Origin: Symbiodinium natans
Taxonomy: Eukaryota; Sar; Dinophyceae; Suessiales; Symbiodiniaceae
NCBI GenBank assembly: GCA_905221605.1
Contig: CAJNDS010000205.1
Location: 62,001 to 126,000, forward strand
Length of the DNA stretch: 64,000 nucleotides
Direction of reading: 5' to 3'
A model generated the notes under the pieces. It was not told the origin of the DNA and made no database searches. It worked only from the letters and a program-made list of their open reading frames with translations. The translations under genes were made by a program, and so were the position numbers. Below are positions 41,856-53,099 of the stretch, piece by piece (position 1 is the first letter of the stretch; every line of letters starts with the position of its first letter).

Positions 41856-42084
41856 TAACAAACATAAAGACAGTGACGAAAAGACCGAATAAACACAAAT
41901 AAAATCAAGAAAATCAAGGGGAAAATAAGAAATACAATAAATTCCATACATAAATAAAGAACAAATAGCACAGAAAAGAAAAGAAATAAAACAATAGCAG
42001 AGTTGGACAATGAAGACAAGAAAGAACAGAAAGAAAATAGTGACATACATACACGACATGAAACACAGAAAGAAGGAACAAACG

Positions 42085-42298
42085 GAGCGACAAAGAGACA
42101 GAGAGACAGAGCGACAGAGAGACAGAGAGACAGAGAGACAGAGAGACAGAGAGACAGAGAGACAGAGAGACAGAGAGACAGAGAGACAGAGGGACAGAGG
42201 GACAGAGGGACAGGGAGAAAGAGGAGAGAGAGAGAGAGATACGGAGAGACAGAGCGACAGAGAGACAGAGAGAAGAAGAGATAGAGAGACGGAGAGGC
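42085..42298. repeat. (GAGACAGA)n tract
   Basis: About 20 octamers with GGGACAGA variants, plus a second short block after a GA run. It continues the same purine bias. Confidence 0.92.
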
Positions 42299-42599
42299 GA
42301 ACCCTAAACCCGCCGAAAAAGGTTGGACGGTTTTGTGGTTTGGGGATGGTTTTGAATGGCGTTTCGGTTTCGGGAGGTCGCTTTTGGAATTTACGAACCT
42401 GCGCGGTTAAGGGGCGGGTGTTTAGGGTGTTCGGGAGGTGGAGCAGTGTGCGTTCATTGGGGCTCAAGGTTGCTCTTTCCCATCTGACTTGCAGGCTCGT
42501 GGTAGTGTTTGAGTCGAGTCATAGGTACCTTGAGCAAACAAGTATAGCTTCCCATCCACACGCCTTTCACAGTTGAAAATTGCAATTTTTGTTTCACTT

Positions 42600-45500
42600 T
42601 TCTTGAGGACTGCAAGACGGCGGCGAGCAGTCTTACAAAATCCTCTAGCCTCGTACTCCGTTCTGGCAGCCTGAAGCAAGCCCTGAACTGTCAACCGCGT
42701 CTTCGTCAGGAGATCTACATCCGGGAAGAGCAGGAGCGGGAGGAGCGAGAAAAGCAGAGGGAGGAGGACAGAGAACGCAGCAGTGGAGGGGTGTAGGGTT
42801 CGCCCCATAGGATAGGCTTCAAACCCACACCCTACCTCAAACACCGAAGCCTTGAGCCAGGCAGCCAGTGCTTTTGCAACCGGGAGTTTCCGGGGTGTAT
42901 TGTGCCATTGAGAAACTGGTATAGGCGCTTCCCCAGCTCGATGCGCCGGTCCCTCGACCACACGCTGCTGCGGTCGCCTTCGCGAAGCCAATGGGCCATC
43001 ATGGCCCCGTCAGGGTTTTCTGTGCGCATCGTGTTGGTCGGTCACGCTTTTGGGTAAGGAGGTCAGACAGGTCGGCATGAGTCAGCCTCCGCTTCTGGCA
43101 TGCGCATGCGCAGATCCTGATCTTGAGCTCCATCCAGGGTTGCCCTGGGAAGTCAGCACCGCCCCCTCCATGACCGGAAGTCAGCACCGCCCTCTCCGAA
43201 TCCTCCCTGAACAGCTACTTGCAGCTGCTTGCTTGCTCCAGCCGTCTGCAGCACATGGTGCAAAGCACCATTTCTGGCGTGCCGCGACCGGCCGGCAGTC
43301 TCTCATCCACCCCCTCCTATATCCCCCTTGGGTCTTCTTTTTTTGTTTTTATAAAGCCCAAGAGGATATTGTTATTTTTTTTTTAAAGGGTTCTAAGGGG
43401 AGTATAGCCTCTTCTGCTGTCGGTCTCATTCTTCTTCTTCTCTGGTAGAGGGCGGAAGTTGCACCCTCAGGTCGCTGTTAAGTTGTAGGAATCAGCCTTG
43501 AAGAGGTTCAGGAACAAGAAGGTTCAGTGATTCAGGCTGAAGAAGTTCGGATGCAAGAAGGTTTAAGAGCCAGGTGGGGGGAGGGGTGCCATGGGTCCTG
43601 GCTAAGTTGAATGAACCACCCCTCCTTCTCCCCTGCTTATACGCAACCTAAATGCTTATAAGCAGCTTCTAAGCAATGCATGGTCGAACAAAGTCACTGT
43701 GCAACCAAGATTAAGTTCGAACTCATAAATGCAGCGAGCATCAGACATAAGAATGTTGAGATTGAAGTGCTAATACTATGACTCCCAAGCCACGCGGATT
43801 TAACAAAAAGACAGGTTCAAGACTTCAAATCCTCACGCTCTGGATATGTAAATCTTAAACCTTCAGCCTCTCATAAAGCGCTTGGGACTTAAGAATCTAG
43901 ATTCAAGGCTTAGAGGTATCTTAAACACCCGCAAACTCCCTCCTTCCCTCAACAACAGATGAGAAGCCTAGAGGAGGCCCGGCGCGAGAGGGAGGCCAAG
44001 AAGAAAGCCGAGGCCAAGAAGAAAGCTGAGGAGGCCAGGAAGAAAGTCGAGGAGGCCAGGAAGAAAGTCGAGGAGGCCAAGAAGACGGCCGAGGAGGCCA
44101 AGAAGAAAGTCGAGGCCAAGAAATGGTGCATGGGTTTAGGGTTTAGGGCCCGGATGAAGCATGAAAAATGGCTTGGGCTTTTTAGGGTTTAGGGGGGATA
44201 CTCTGTAGGAGGCCCGCAAATTCGAGGTTAAAGGGCATCGATTGAACTTCGCCCCAGGAAGGCGGTAAAGGCACCTACAATCTTTCTAGCTTGTGTGGCT
44301 ACAGCCTTCGGCCCTCTCGGCTCCGTCCCAGACTCCCTGCCCCTCTGCCAGAACTTGTGGCTACTTCGTGCGTATGATTTTGCTTCGACTTGCTTCGTGA
44401 GCTCAAGAGTTTTACGACAGATCTTGCCAGCAAAATGACTTGAGCTCCTACAAGCAAGCAAGCCCGTGGAGCGGTTCGCCAAGTGGGTGCAGTCGGTGGC
44501 AACAAAACGAAGAGCATTGGCCTGTCAGTTTGTCATTCTTTGTTCAGAGTCTTCGGGTTCGGGGTCCCCTCAACCCACCCCGCTTACTTTGAGGTTGTGG
44601 GGCCGTTGACCATGCTACGCCACAAGTTCCACTGGAACCCCTGCCGTGCGCTTGAGTCTGCTGCGGAGGCCAAGCATGACACTGAGCCGCAAGCCAAAGC
44701 CAACAACACCGAGGCGAGTCGATTCAATGTTCATTCATTCAGTTCTATTCAGACACATTGCGGGTGTGTGTGGACCTCGCGCAGTTTTTCTCGTGTAGAC
44801 TGGGGTGGGTCCCTGCACTTCGGCCTCAGGTGCAAGGAATTGGGGCGGGGCTGACACTTGAGGGCTCATGGGTAGTAGGAAGCATAAGGCAATCAAGGAT
44901 GCACTACGCGTCTCCCTGTGATTATCACTTCCATGACCTCCAAAAGGGTCCGCTAGTCCTCCTATACCCGCCTCGTCGCAGTCCGTTTCCTCCTTGCTTC
45001 ATTTACAGTAGGGTCACCAGACCACCTTCCAAATTGCCAAGCGTCCTTTTCTTGAGTTGGCATAGCAGCCCCAAAACCCCCAAAGCCCTGAGTCCTCGAC
45101 CCTGAGATCCTAGAGCCGAGTCGAACCCCTGTCTGCACTTCCCCAGCAACACCGACTAGATGCTCCAAGCACCTAGCACTTGAATGCCATGCCAGGCCCA
45201 GAAGCTGGTGAAGGCCAAGGACGTGAGCAAGGTGCTGGCGCCGTGCGCAATGTTCGAGTTAGGATGCATGGCAAAGCCATGGTTTGGGGCCTGTTTCCAC
45301 GGGTTGTCAAGTGTACGAGTGGGCTTTTGCCCGACTCCCACGTGGCAGGCCCATGGGCAGCACCCGGACGCTTCGCACCATGCGCCGCACGCGGCCAAGG
45401 CAGACGAGGCTGTGGCCCTTGAACCTCTGTTTTTTTTGGTTTAGGGGTTTAGGGGTTTAGGGGTTTAGGGTTTAGGGTTTTTGGGGGGGCGGGGGCGGGG

Positions 45501-45690
45501 AGGGGAGGGGGTTTGTCGGTTTAGGGGAATGCTGGAACTCTACAGTATGCCCACAAATCCTGACCGTGGCAGTAAGCAACCTTGAGAATTACAACAGCCT
45601 GTGGGCCAGGCGCCCGGTGTAAGAAACTGTTCAGCCCCCAAAGATCGGGCAGGGCGACAAGAGCCATCCGGAAGGCCTCACGCAGGAGCC
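42600..45690 (+). CDS. Unrecognised split gene with charged coiled coils
   Basis: Several in-phase exons with coding composition; I do not recognise the protein. They are 42600-42797 (highly charged, IYIREEQEREEREKQREEDR, probably coiled coil), about 43966-44120 (Ala-Lys-Glu coiled coil, AKKKAEEARKKVEEARKKVE), 44463-44513 (PVERFAKWVQSVATKRR), 44594-44713 (VVGPLTMLRHKFHWNPCRAL) and from 45196 (AQKLVKAKDVSKVLAPCAMF). The joins 44513|44594 and 44713|45196 are both GC-AG and keep phase 0. A later candidate is 45573-45616 (NLENYNSLWARRP, before a good GT donor). Whether the first two exons belong to the same gene is not certain. Confidence 0.5.
44594..44713 (+). CDS. Exon of the unrecognised gene
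   Basis: Forty codons in phase 0 between AG and a GC donor (GCGAGT). The peptide begins VVGPLTMLRHKFHWNPCRAL and ends with a charged ESAAEAKHDTEPQAKANNTE tail. It is the best-defined exon of this gene. Confidence 0.55.
45440..45482. repeat. Interstitial telomere-like repeat (TTTAGGGG/TTTAGGG)
   Basis: Three 8-mers (GTTTAGGG with an extra G), then two standard heptamers, then a G-rich run. Confidence 0.88.
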
Positions 45691-46204
45691 TGCAATGGTA
45701 GACAGCGCGATGTTTTGTTTGGGTTTAAGGGTTTCGGCAGGGAGGACCTAAGTTGTGCAGCTTTTGCACTTGGAGTGTCAGGGCGCGAGGACCAATACCT
45801 CGACGATAGCACTTGGTTATGGGCAGCACGTAGAGTGCAGAAGGCACCAGGCTCGGACAAAGGAGGGTTTCTAGAGTTTTTTCCTAGAACCGGACCGGAC
45901 CAGAGGAATCAGCCCAACTGTAACCTCCAGGCCGATAGCTTGGGGTCGTTGGGGTCACAGACCGTGGTCAACGGCTCCCAGCCCTGGGGCCCTGGTGATG
46001 TTTCTCCAAAGACCTGCTGGGGAGACTCCCCGCTAGGAGCTTACTTAAACAGCTGGGGGGGCTAAAAGTCGCTTAGTGTTGGGAAGTGTGTGACGCTAGT
46101 TTGATCCGCCATCCCACTGGCTGCTGCCCGCCAGGAGTCAGGCGGTTCAGAAGCTGGAACCGAGGCAGGAACGAGGGATGGGGAGGGATGGCAGAGTAGA
46201 GCGA

Positions 46205-46290
46205 AGGCAAACAAGGCACAAAAGGCAAACAAGGCACACAAGGCACACAAGGCAAACAAGGCAAACAAGGTAAGCAAGGCAAACAAGCAA
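46205..46290. repeat. (GGCAAACAA)n minisatellite
   Basis: About nine copies of a 9-mer with GGCACACAA variants. Confidence 0.9.
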
Positions 46291-46646
46291 ACGTCCCATT
46301 GTTTCACGCACCAGGTGGGAGGTGGCGCAAGCACTTTCCCGTCAGATGCCTCGGCCTCGGTACTCAAGAAAGGCCCCGAGGTCTTCACGATTTTGGGGGG
46401 ATCTGAGCTCCCAGGGCCACGCAGCCTTAGGTTCCCTGAAAGAAAGAGACCGAACGCGGGGTCTGCAACCCTACGTTCCCCCCAAAACAAGAGAGCCGCA
46501 GAGAGATAACACGAGAGAACGAGCCGAAGAGTTCGAGAGGGAGGTGTTCGGGTTGGGCTTGCAAAAAGTCACGCAAAGTCGGGCCATTAACGTTTTGCAG
46601 CTTTGAATGTGCGTTGCTGGGGGCCTAGGAGTCTCGTTCCTTCCAG

Positions 46647-46925
46647 GATGCCTCTGTGGAAGACGGCAGCGACGGCAGCGACGGCAGCACTGACAGCGAT
46701 GGCGATGGATACAGAGGCTATTCGAGATACGACCCACAGCAGGGCCAGGACGGGGAGTACGACGGTGGCGATGACGCAGGAGCCGGAGGGTGGGACGGTG
46801 GGAGCAGCGACGTCGGCTATGACAGCGCCAGCTCATCAGGGCAATACGGCGACAATCGTGGGATGCTGGACAAGGCCGTTTATCTGAGGGTTGTCCAAAA
46901 AGCTCCCTTAATTCTTCGAAAATGA
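46647..46925 (+). CDS. Possible exon, acidic Gly/Ser/Asp/Tyr-rich protein
   Basis: After a CTTCCAG acceptor the frame reads DASVEDGSDGSDGSTDSDGD and then YRGYSRYDPQQGQDGEYDGG, rich in Asp, Gly, Ser and Tyr. The low-complexity composition is like a disordered tail. The frame stays open to TGA at 46923-46925. No family is assigned. Confidence 0.4.
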   Translation, partial: DASVEDGSDGSDGSTDSDGDGYRGYSRYDPQQGQDGEYDGGDDAGAGGWDGGSSDVGYDSASSSGQYGDNRGMLDKAVYLRVVQKAPLILRK

Positions 46926-47134
46926 ACATTCATAGCCCTTGCTAACGGTCTGCGAAAGACGAAGAACTTTAGATTATCACGCAAGTTATGACGTTATTCT
47001 CTGTGGTTGCTCTTGATTTCCTGTTGGGGCAGCAGCTCCAGTTGCTCAAGCTGCGCATTCCGCCATGCCGCGTTAAACCTCTGCTGAGGGTGGTAGGTTC
47101 CAGGGTTTTCTTTGGGGTTTTGTTCGAGGACTTT

Positions 47135-47290
47135 TCGTCGTGAAAGCCACGTGAAGTCTTGACAAAGAGCTTGCGAAAGTGCAGGTAGCTTTTGAAGGCC
47201 AGCCATTTTTCTTTGTGCGTGAGAACCTGGACATACAGTCGGTATTCGTATAGTGGTTGGCCGGTGGCGCACCTACCCAGCCTACGAAGA
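47135..47290 (-). CDS. Possible PX-domain exon (minus strand)
   Basis: The minus strand reads YEYRLYVQVLTHKEKWLAFK and SYLHFRKLFVKTSRGF. The spacing of the hydrophobic strand residues, the Trp and the (K/R)-x-Y-x-x-F resembles the first half of a PX phosphoinositide-binding domain. The proline-rich loop that should follow is not evident. Low confidence. Confidence 0.3.
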
Positions 47291-48397
47291 TGAACCGAAG
47301 CAAGAAACGACCAGCCAAAGCGCCACGAATTCCAGAATCCCAGACGCTGACCCCAATGCGTTTCAGAGCATGGCAGATGCAACAAGCTGACGCAAGATAA
47401 ACATACACCCCGCGAAGGTTCGCAAGAGTAGCAGCGAAAGACTTTGCATCACTTTCCGCGGAGAGTGCCGATTTCCGCGTGTAAGAACATTGAACAACAG
47501 ACCAACCATGGAAGTTTATCTTTGGGGATTGAGGCGTAGTGTTTAGGGAGTTCAGGGCAACAGAGGATTCCAAATCAGCATCCTTGGCTTGGCAGACAAA
47601 CTGGTGGCAAGAGAGGGCCTAGGGGCCTGGAGAGTCGCGTCGTCAACGTCAACCGCCGAAAGCCCTTCGGTTTAAGAGTTTTATGGGAAGAAAAGCGCCA
47701 GAATGAAGTGTAGCAGCGGATGCCCTGCTGTTAGCTTTTGCTTATCGTGACCCATGATGCCAGATGGCGAGCGCACGCTGCTTCACGTCTGGCCGCAGTT
47801 TTTCGTTGCCGGTTCCTCAGCACTTGGCAATCAGCACCCATGTTCAAAAAGGCCGTTGCCCTTCGGCTTGCGGCATGAGCTATGTGTCAGCCTAGCCCGA
47901 GCAGCCTCAGCCCGCATCTACAAAATGGCATCGGTGGGGAGGAGCTGTACTGGCGGTTTCATGCTAGTTGCGGGGATGTGGCGCTTAGTTGTGGTTTGGT
48001 TCTCGCAAAACCCGGCAGTTTTGTGCGTGCAGCTATGCCCGCACACTGCTTCGTCGCAGCCTCGCCGGGTCTCTTGTAGGTTAGAAAGTGACCGGCCACA
48101 CATCCGTGAGCCTTGTGACTTGCATGGATGAGATGCAAGGCAGGGGCACAGGGAGCCTGAGGCTGGCGCTCTTCAAGGATCGAAGCTTTGAGCCCTCACA
48201 CGTCCCGAAGAAAACCAGAGTGTGAGCTTTTCGCGGCTTACAGCTTCGGTCTTGAGTCTCTTTCTATCTCTTCGCTCTTTCACCACTCTTTTTCCCGGGC
48301 CTCTCTTTCCCCTCTCCTCTCACCTTGTCTCTGCGACCAATTCTCCCTTGCATCGGCAGCCCCTCCCTCCCGTAACATTCAAACGTGGCCCTTGCAG

Positions 48398-48491
48398 CTT
48401 GAAACCACATGCTGTGCATCACGACTACATGGGCCATGAGTTCTTGATCAGGTCCGAGAACGCCCTTGATCGCAAGCAGATGAAGAAGTAG
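48398..48491 (+). CDS. Possible C-terminal exon of unknown protein
   Basis: After a GCAG acceptor the frame reads LKPHAVHHDYMGHEFLIRSE and NALDRKQMKK, ending at TAG 48489-48491. It looks like a genuine protein end. No family is recognised. Confidence 0.4.
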
Positions 48492-49248
48492 AATTTGGGA
48501 AGCAATGCGTTGGCCCTCCGGTCCCTCAATGCGCTCCCCAAAAACAAAATTTCGAGCCCTCAACCTTCCAAACCCCCCCCCCCACCCCTGGGGGCTGGGA
48601 CGGCTGATTTGTTGACGGTGTTTTTCGAGGTGCCAGCTCTAGCAAAACTCCTTGAGCTACGAGCAAACAGGTGGATTTTGTTCGAAAGAAGGGCGCGTGT
48701 GGAATATGACAGTTCGATCTACGAAGTGTAATTTGTCCAGCTTCGGCTAGTGGGAATAGTGTTTATCCTCGTACGAACCCGCACAGCCCACGCTTGTTGG
48801 GGAAACTGCCCGACTCGGAAGCTGAACAGGCTCGATGCATCGAGCCATCGGCCGGCGTCCACGTACGACGTCCGCGCTTGCCAGGCTCCGGATGTAGACA
48901 CCAAAGGTGCTTGCATTCTTTGATTTCTTCACGGCTGCTCCATGCACATTTCTTGCTGGGGTGGGGGTTTGGCTCTCCAAATTTGGTGTTTGTGCCCGGG
49001 GCTTCAGGAATTTGGAGTTAAGCCTTTTCGGGTTGGTATGGGGCGCCTTGAGGGCATGCGTTGCGACGCCAAGGCCGCAGCTTGCTTCGTTTCTTGTCAT
49101 CATGATGAACTTCGCGCATTCTGCAGTGGTTTGTGGCACATCGCGCCGAGATAGTGATCCTAGCATGCAACTTTCTTTCATGTGGGATTTAAGGGCCCTA
49201 ATCGACCCCAAAATAGTCGGATCCCCTTAGAATAAGGAGCCCAATAAG

Positions 49249-49288
49249 CCACCCCCAACTATCGTAACCCCCATATAGTTGGGTGTGG
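49249..49288. repeat. Short inverted repeat
   Basis: CCACCCCCAACTAT pairs with ATAGTTGGGTGTGG with one mismatch across a 12-base loop. Confidence 0.7.
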
Positions 49289-49445
49289 CTCAACTTGCGC
49301 ACGGCTTGGATTGGACGTAGGACACTTAAGGCATCGGGGCCGGCAGCTGGGAAGGTTCACTGCCGAAGCAGCGAGGAGGCTGCGTTCTTTGTGTTCCACG
49401 CCCTCCCGGCATGTCTTGTTGTCGGCCTTCACATCCATACCTCAG

Positions 49446-49500
49446 GGCCATGGGGATCGAGGTGTTCGTAGCCCCGAGTCTGGAGTGGGATGGCTGGAAG
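49446..49500 (+). CDS. Possible exon of unknown protein
   Basis: The frame reads AMGIEVFVAPSLEWDGWK between an AG and a putative donor. A nearby upstream frame (about 49350-49410, LGRFTAEAARRLRSL) may belong to the same gene. Confidence 0.35.
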
Positions 49501-50105
49501 TTTAATTTGCGTTGCGGCTGTGCTGGTCAATGTAAAAGCTTGAGGCCAGGCCAGGCATGCACCTCCAGTTGGTCGGTTTCAGCCAAAGGATCACTGTTTT
49601 CTTTTCAAAGTTGCGGTCAAGCCCGGTGGACAATTCGGAATCTCGCGCCTTGGGAGCGTCAAACATTCTTGCTTCACAAACCACTGGTGCTACATGACTT
49701 CCACTGGAGAGTTGGCAAAGTATCATGTCAGCCATGATGAAAAGACCAAGGTCCTCCTAAGGTTTTCTGTGGCTGCACGAGAGGGAGAGATATGTATGCC
49801 TTGATCCAGGTCAGCTCCGGGCTTTGTCACTGCCCGCCAGCTTCTGCTCAAGCCTTGCAGGCGACTGCCCAGGGTTAGCGCGAGGGGTACACCGACAACA
49901 GTTCCCGCCTTGCTGGGCATGAGTTTGGGGGATGGGGTTGGGTGATGTTGGGTGCGTAGGCCTTAGGGGAGTTTCGGATTGTGGGATTGCTCCTGAGCCC
50001 GGAAAATGGATCGCGGGCGGACATGCGAGGCCGGTGCTGACTTCGTGGGCGGGGAGCTGGGCTGTGACGGGTCGGATGTGATGACGCGGCCTCGATCTCA
50101 GAACG

Positions 50106-50128
50106 GAGTTTAGGGTTTAGGGTTTATG
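50106..50128. repeat. Short TTTAGGG tract
   Basis: Three heptamers, the last changed to TTTATGG. Confidence 0.8.
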
Positions 50129-50507
50129 GTTGAAGGGGCTTGGTGGCTCTTGGAGGTGGCTCTCGGAGGTTGTTGAGCTTCTGGGGGTTGGGAGCGCTTT
50201 AAACTACAGGCGGTGCGTGGCGGCACGGCTTTTGCCGGTGACTCACGTGGTATTTGGACCTTGTTGCTGCGGCGATGCTCATGGCGGAATCATCTGGCAA
50301 TGCTCTTAAGTTTGTTGGACGTTGGAAGAAGGGTAGTTGGGTAGCTGTGAAGACCTTGAACCACAAGTCCTAGAGCCTCTGCCAGGGACGACATCTCTGT
50401 GCCTGTGCTGAGAAACAGCAGCAGCCATGCCAGAACCCAAGCCAACACAGGGCCTATGAGGACTGGAACTTGGAGGAATCGGAGAATTTGGGTGTTTGAA
50501 GGGTTTC

Positions 50508-50531
50508 GGGTTTAGGGTTTAGGGTTTAGGG
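50508..50531. repeat. Short TTTAGGG tract
   Basis: Three heptamers after a TTTCGGG variant. Confidence 0.85.
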
Positions 50532-50655
50532 AAGAAGGCATAGACTCAGACTTTTCCTCTCAGACTTCCAATCGCCCTGGGCCTTGGTTTGCGGTCTGAC
50601 AAAGCAGGCTGACCGGTGCTTCAAGCAGCCCTCCGATCATGGTTACGGTTATTAT

Positions 50656-50762
50656 AGGGTTTAGGGTTTAGGGTTTAGGGTTTAGGGTTTACGGTTTAGG
50701 GTTTAGGGTTTCGGGTTTAGGGTTTAGGGTTAGGGTCTAGGGTTTAGGGTTTAGGGTTTATG
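50656..50762. repeat. Interstitial telomere repeat (TTTAGGG)
   Basis: About fifteen heptamers with TTTACGG, TTTCGGG and TCTAGGG variants and one shortened unit. Confidence 0.94.
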
Positions 50763-51012
50763 CCCTTGTAAGTTGGTGTGGCGCGACTGGTGCAGGTCAT
50801 CATGGACTTGCGCCGTTTTAACCCTGGAGGGGTGTGTCGTTTGAGCCCAGACCCGTTTTCTTGGGACCCTTAGCCCCCGGCCCTCATCCAACCTTAAGCC
50901 CTAGAGCCTTAAAACGTTTTCAAACTTGAACAGATACCTCAGTCGTACACCCGAGCCCCTCCCCCTCCCAGGGCTCAATTCAAGCCGTAAGATCCTGAAC
51001 TGTGCATCCCAG

Positions 51013-51090
51013 GTCCCATACATCTTGCTGGTGCCGGTCCCAGTCGTGCAAAACTTTGCCAGGGGCATGTGGCACATGACTGTGGAGCAG
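51013..51090 (+). CDS. Possible exon of unknown protein
   Basis: After a CCCAG acceptor the frame reads VPYILLVPVPVVQNFARGMW and HMTVEQ. A second candidate exon at about 51475-51590 (WHLHFICADGAPMFLARVTD, then VNGPCLDCAHQES) may follow it. Neither is recognised. Confidence 0.4.
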
Positions 51091-51599
51091 GGGGGTGTTG
51101 GCTTTTGGCTTTAGGGGGAAAGGCTTGGTATGCTTAGTCTACGAAAACTATCTACACCACAAACGTGCGAACCTGATGTTCAGCGGTTGAAGCCCGCAAT
51201 TTCGCGTCGTAAGTTGCGCGGCTTCTCTGAAAGCCACTGGGTTTAGGGTTCAGTCTAGTGGGTGAGTCTAGTGTCAGGGTTGAAAGCCTTCCTCGCAGAC
51301 TTGCCTTTTGGCCCAGATAGCGGACACCCGGATCCTTGTCCGACTTGTCGCGTGTTGAGCCCCTGAAAAGCGGTAAGGTTCCGGATGCAGCACCTCCAAG
51401 CCCGAAAGCAAACTGCTACAGCAGCAGCACAAGGCCCCATTATTCGTGCCGGTCCCGCCATTCCCGTTCTGCAGGTGTGTGGCATTTGCACTTCATTTGC
51501 GCTGATGGTGCGCCCATGTTCCTCGCGAGAGTGACGGATGTTAATGGGCCTTGTCTTGATTGTGCCCACCAAGAGTCACTAAAGACCACACATTCTGTG

Positions 51600-52830
51600 G
51601 CCTCGGATCCCAACATGGTAACTTCTCGCGCCCCCTTAGCATTTTGTTTCCAGATTCAGGCCCGGGTGCTAGCATTTCCTCAGCCCCTGAACCTGGCAGC
51701 AGGATGCAAACCTGCTTGCATGGTCTGGCTTGGCTGTCTACCAAAATGTCTTGCTGCGCATTATGATCTTAGGTTTCGGATCTCGGAGAGGGATTCAAAC
51801 CTGAGCTTTACATCCCCACAGCCATGAACCACAGTCATGGAAAATGCCTCTGCGGATCCACTAGCATGTCTAACAACCGAGACTGCTGAAGGGATGGTGG
51901 TCACGGCCGTGCGCCCGGGCACTGTCGGGATCTTTTGGAATTGCACGATCCAGGGTACTCTGTGGGAGCTGATGGGGTGTCTAGGGATTCTCTGCGGCAT
52001 TTTCTTGGGGGGCAGGGGCAATTCGGGGATACTCTGCGGTGATTCCTGGGTGTGGGCACTGCGGGTTCTCCGCGGGATTCTGTGGGTGGGACTCCGGACA
52101 GATAGTCTATGCGATGACCTGTGGGGACGATCACCACGCACTGCCACTGCGACAGCAGAATAGGAAATGGGTCGGCCTCAAGCATAAACAAAAATCCTGC
52201 GGCAGATTAAAATCCAAGGCCCTGGGTCGAGAACAAATGTAAGCTCTCAGGGGAAAAGGGTGCGAAAGAAACGATGCCACCTGTAAAAGATCTTGTGGGG
52301 AATTGTGGCAGGCAACCTTCGCGAAGCGAGGGCGCCTTTCGAGATCACTGCCGCCCGCGTCTTTGGGGGCGAAGGGTTTGGGCACAAGTGGCAGGTTAAG
52401 AAGCCACCGAAGACATACCGAAGACATTTGCACGTCTTTGGGTGAGGACTTTGGCAGATCAGCTTGTTCCCCAACACAAAGTGTTTGAATGCGGCTTTGG
52501 TGTTGAGTAACTGTAGGCTCATGGGAAGTGGCGGAAGTGGCCAGCAAACTCGTGCCAGAACTGAGAAGAGGTTGTTAAGCCAGCATGAGAGTCGAAGCCC
52601 TAAAACGCTCAACCGGTCATCGAGTGATTCCCGATTCAGCTGACCAGGTCTGATGATTTTTGCTTCCCAGGCTGGGCGGGGGGCAAGGGCTGAAGCTGTA
52701 ACATGTTGGAGTCGACGGTTGTCCTTCAAGGGTTTCGCAGGGGAGTCAAGGGAGTCGCCGAAGTGTGATGTAAAGAAGCCATGCGTGGCATGGCCATCAG
52801 GATGGCACATCAAGCCGGACTCAGCAGAGG
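51600..52830. other. Unassigned stretch
   Basis: No gene supported; open frames on both strands overlap each other without motif. Confidence 0.4.
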
Positions 52831-52837
52831 GAGCAGC

Positions 52838-53075
52838 AGAAGAAGAAGAAGAAGAAGAAGAAGAAGAAGAAGAAGAAGAAGAAGAAGAAGAAGAAGAAGA
52901 AGAAGAAGAAGAAGAAGAAGAAGAAGAAGAAGCAGAAGAAGAAGAAGAAGAACAATACTCAGAAGAAGATGATGATGAATAAGATGAAGATGAAGATGAT
53001 GATGATGATGATGATGATGAGGATGATGATGATGATGATGCAGATGAAGATGAAGATGAAGTAGAAGAAGAAGAG
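52838..53075. repeat. (GAA)n then (GAT)n microsatellite
   Basis: About 44 GAA triplets followed by about 30 GAT/GAA triplets. Poly-Glu, poly-Arg, poly-Ser and poly-Leu ORFs across it come from composition. Confidence 0.95.
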
Positions 53076-53099
53076 CAGAGAACTCCTTGCATGACAAGC

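Larger units (their letters stand above)
49740..51000. other. Non-coding stretch with telomere-type tracts
   Basis: No gene supported. It contains the TTTAGGG tracts listed separately at 50106, 50508 and 50656. Confidence 0.45.

Noticed and set aside
40768..42467. Minus-strand frames of 376-478 codons rich in Phe-Leu or Ser-Cys-Phe
   Set aside because: They are translations of the 9-bp and 8-bp purine repeats on the other strand and have no non-repeat coding core.
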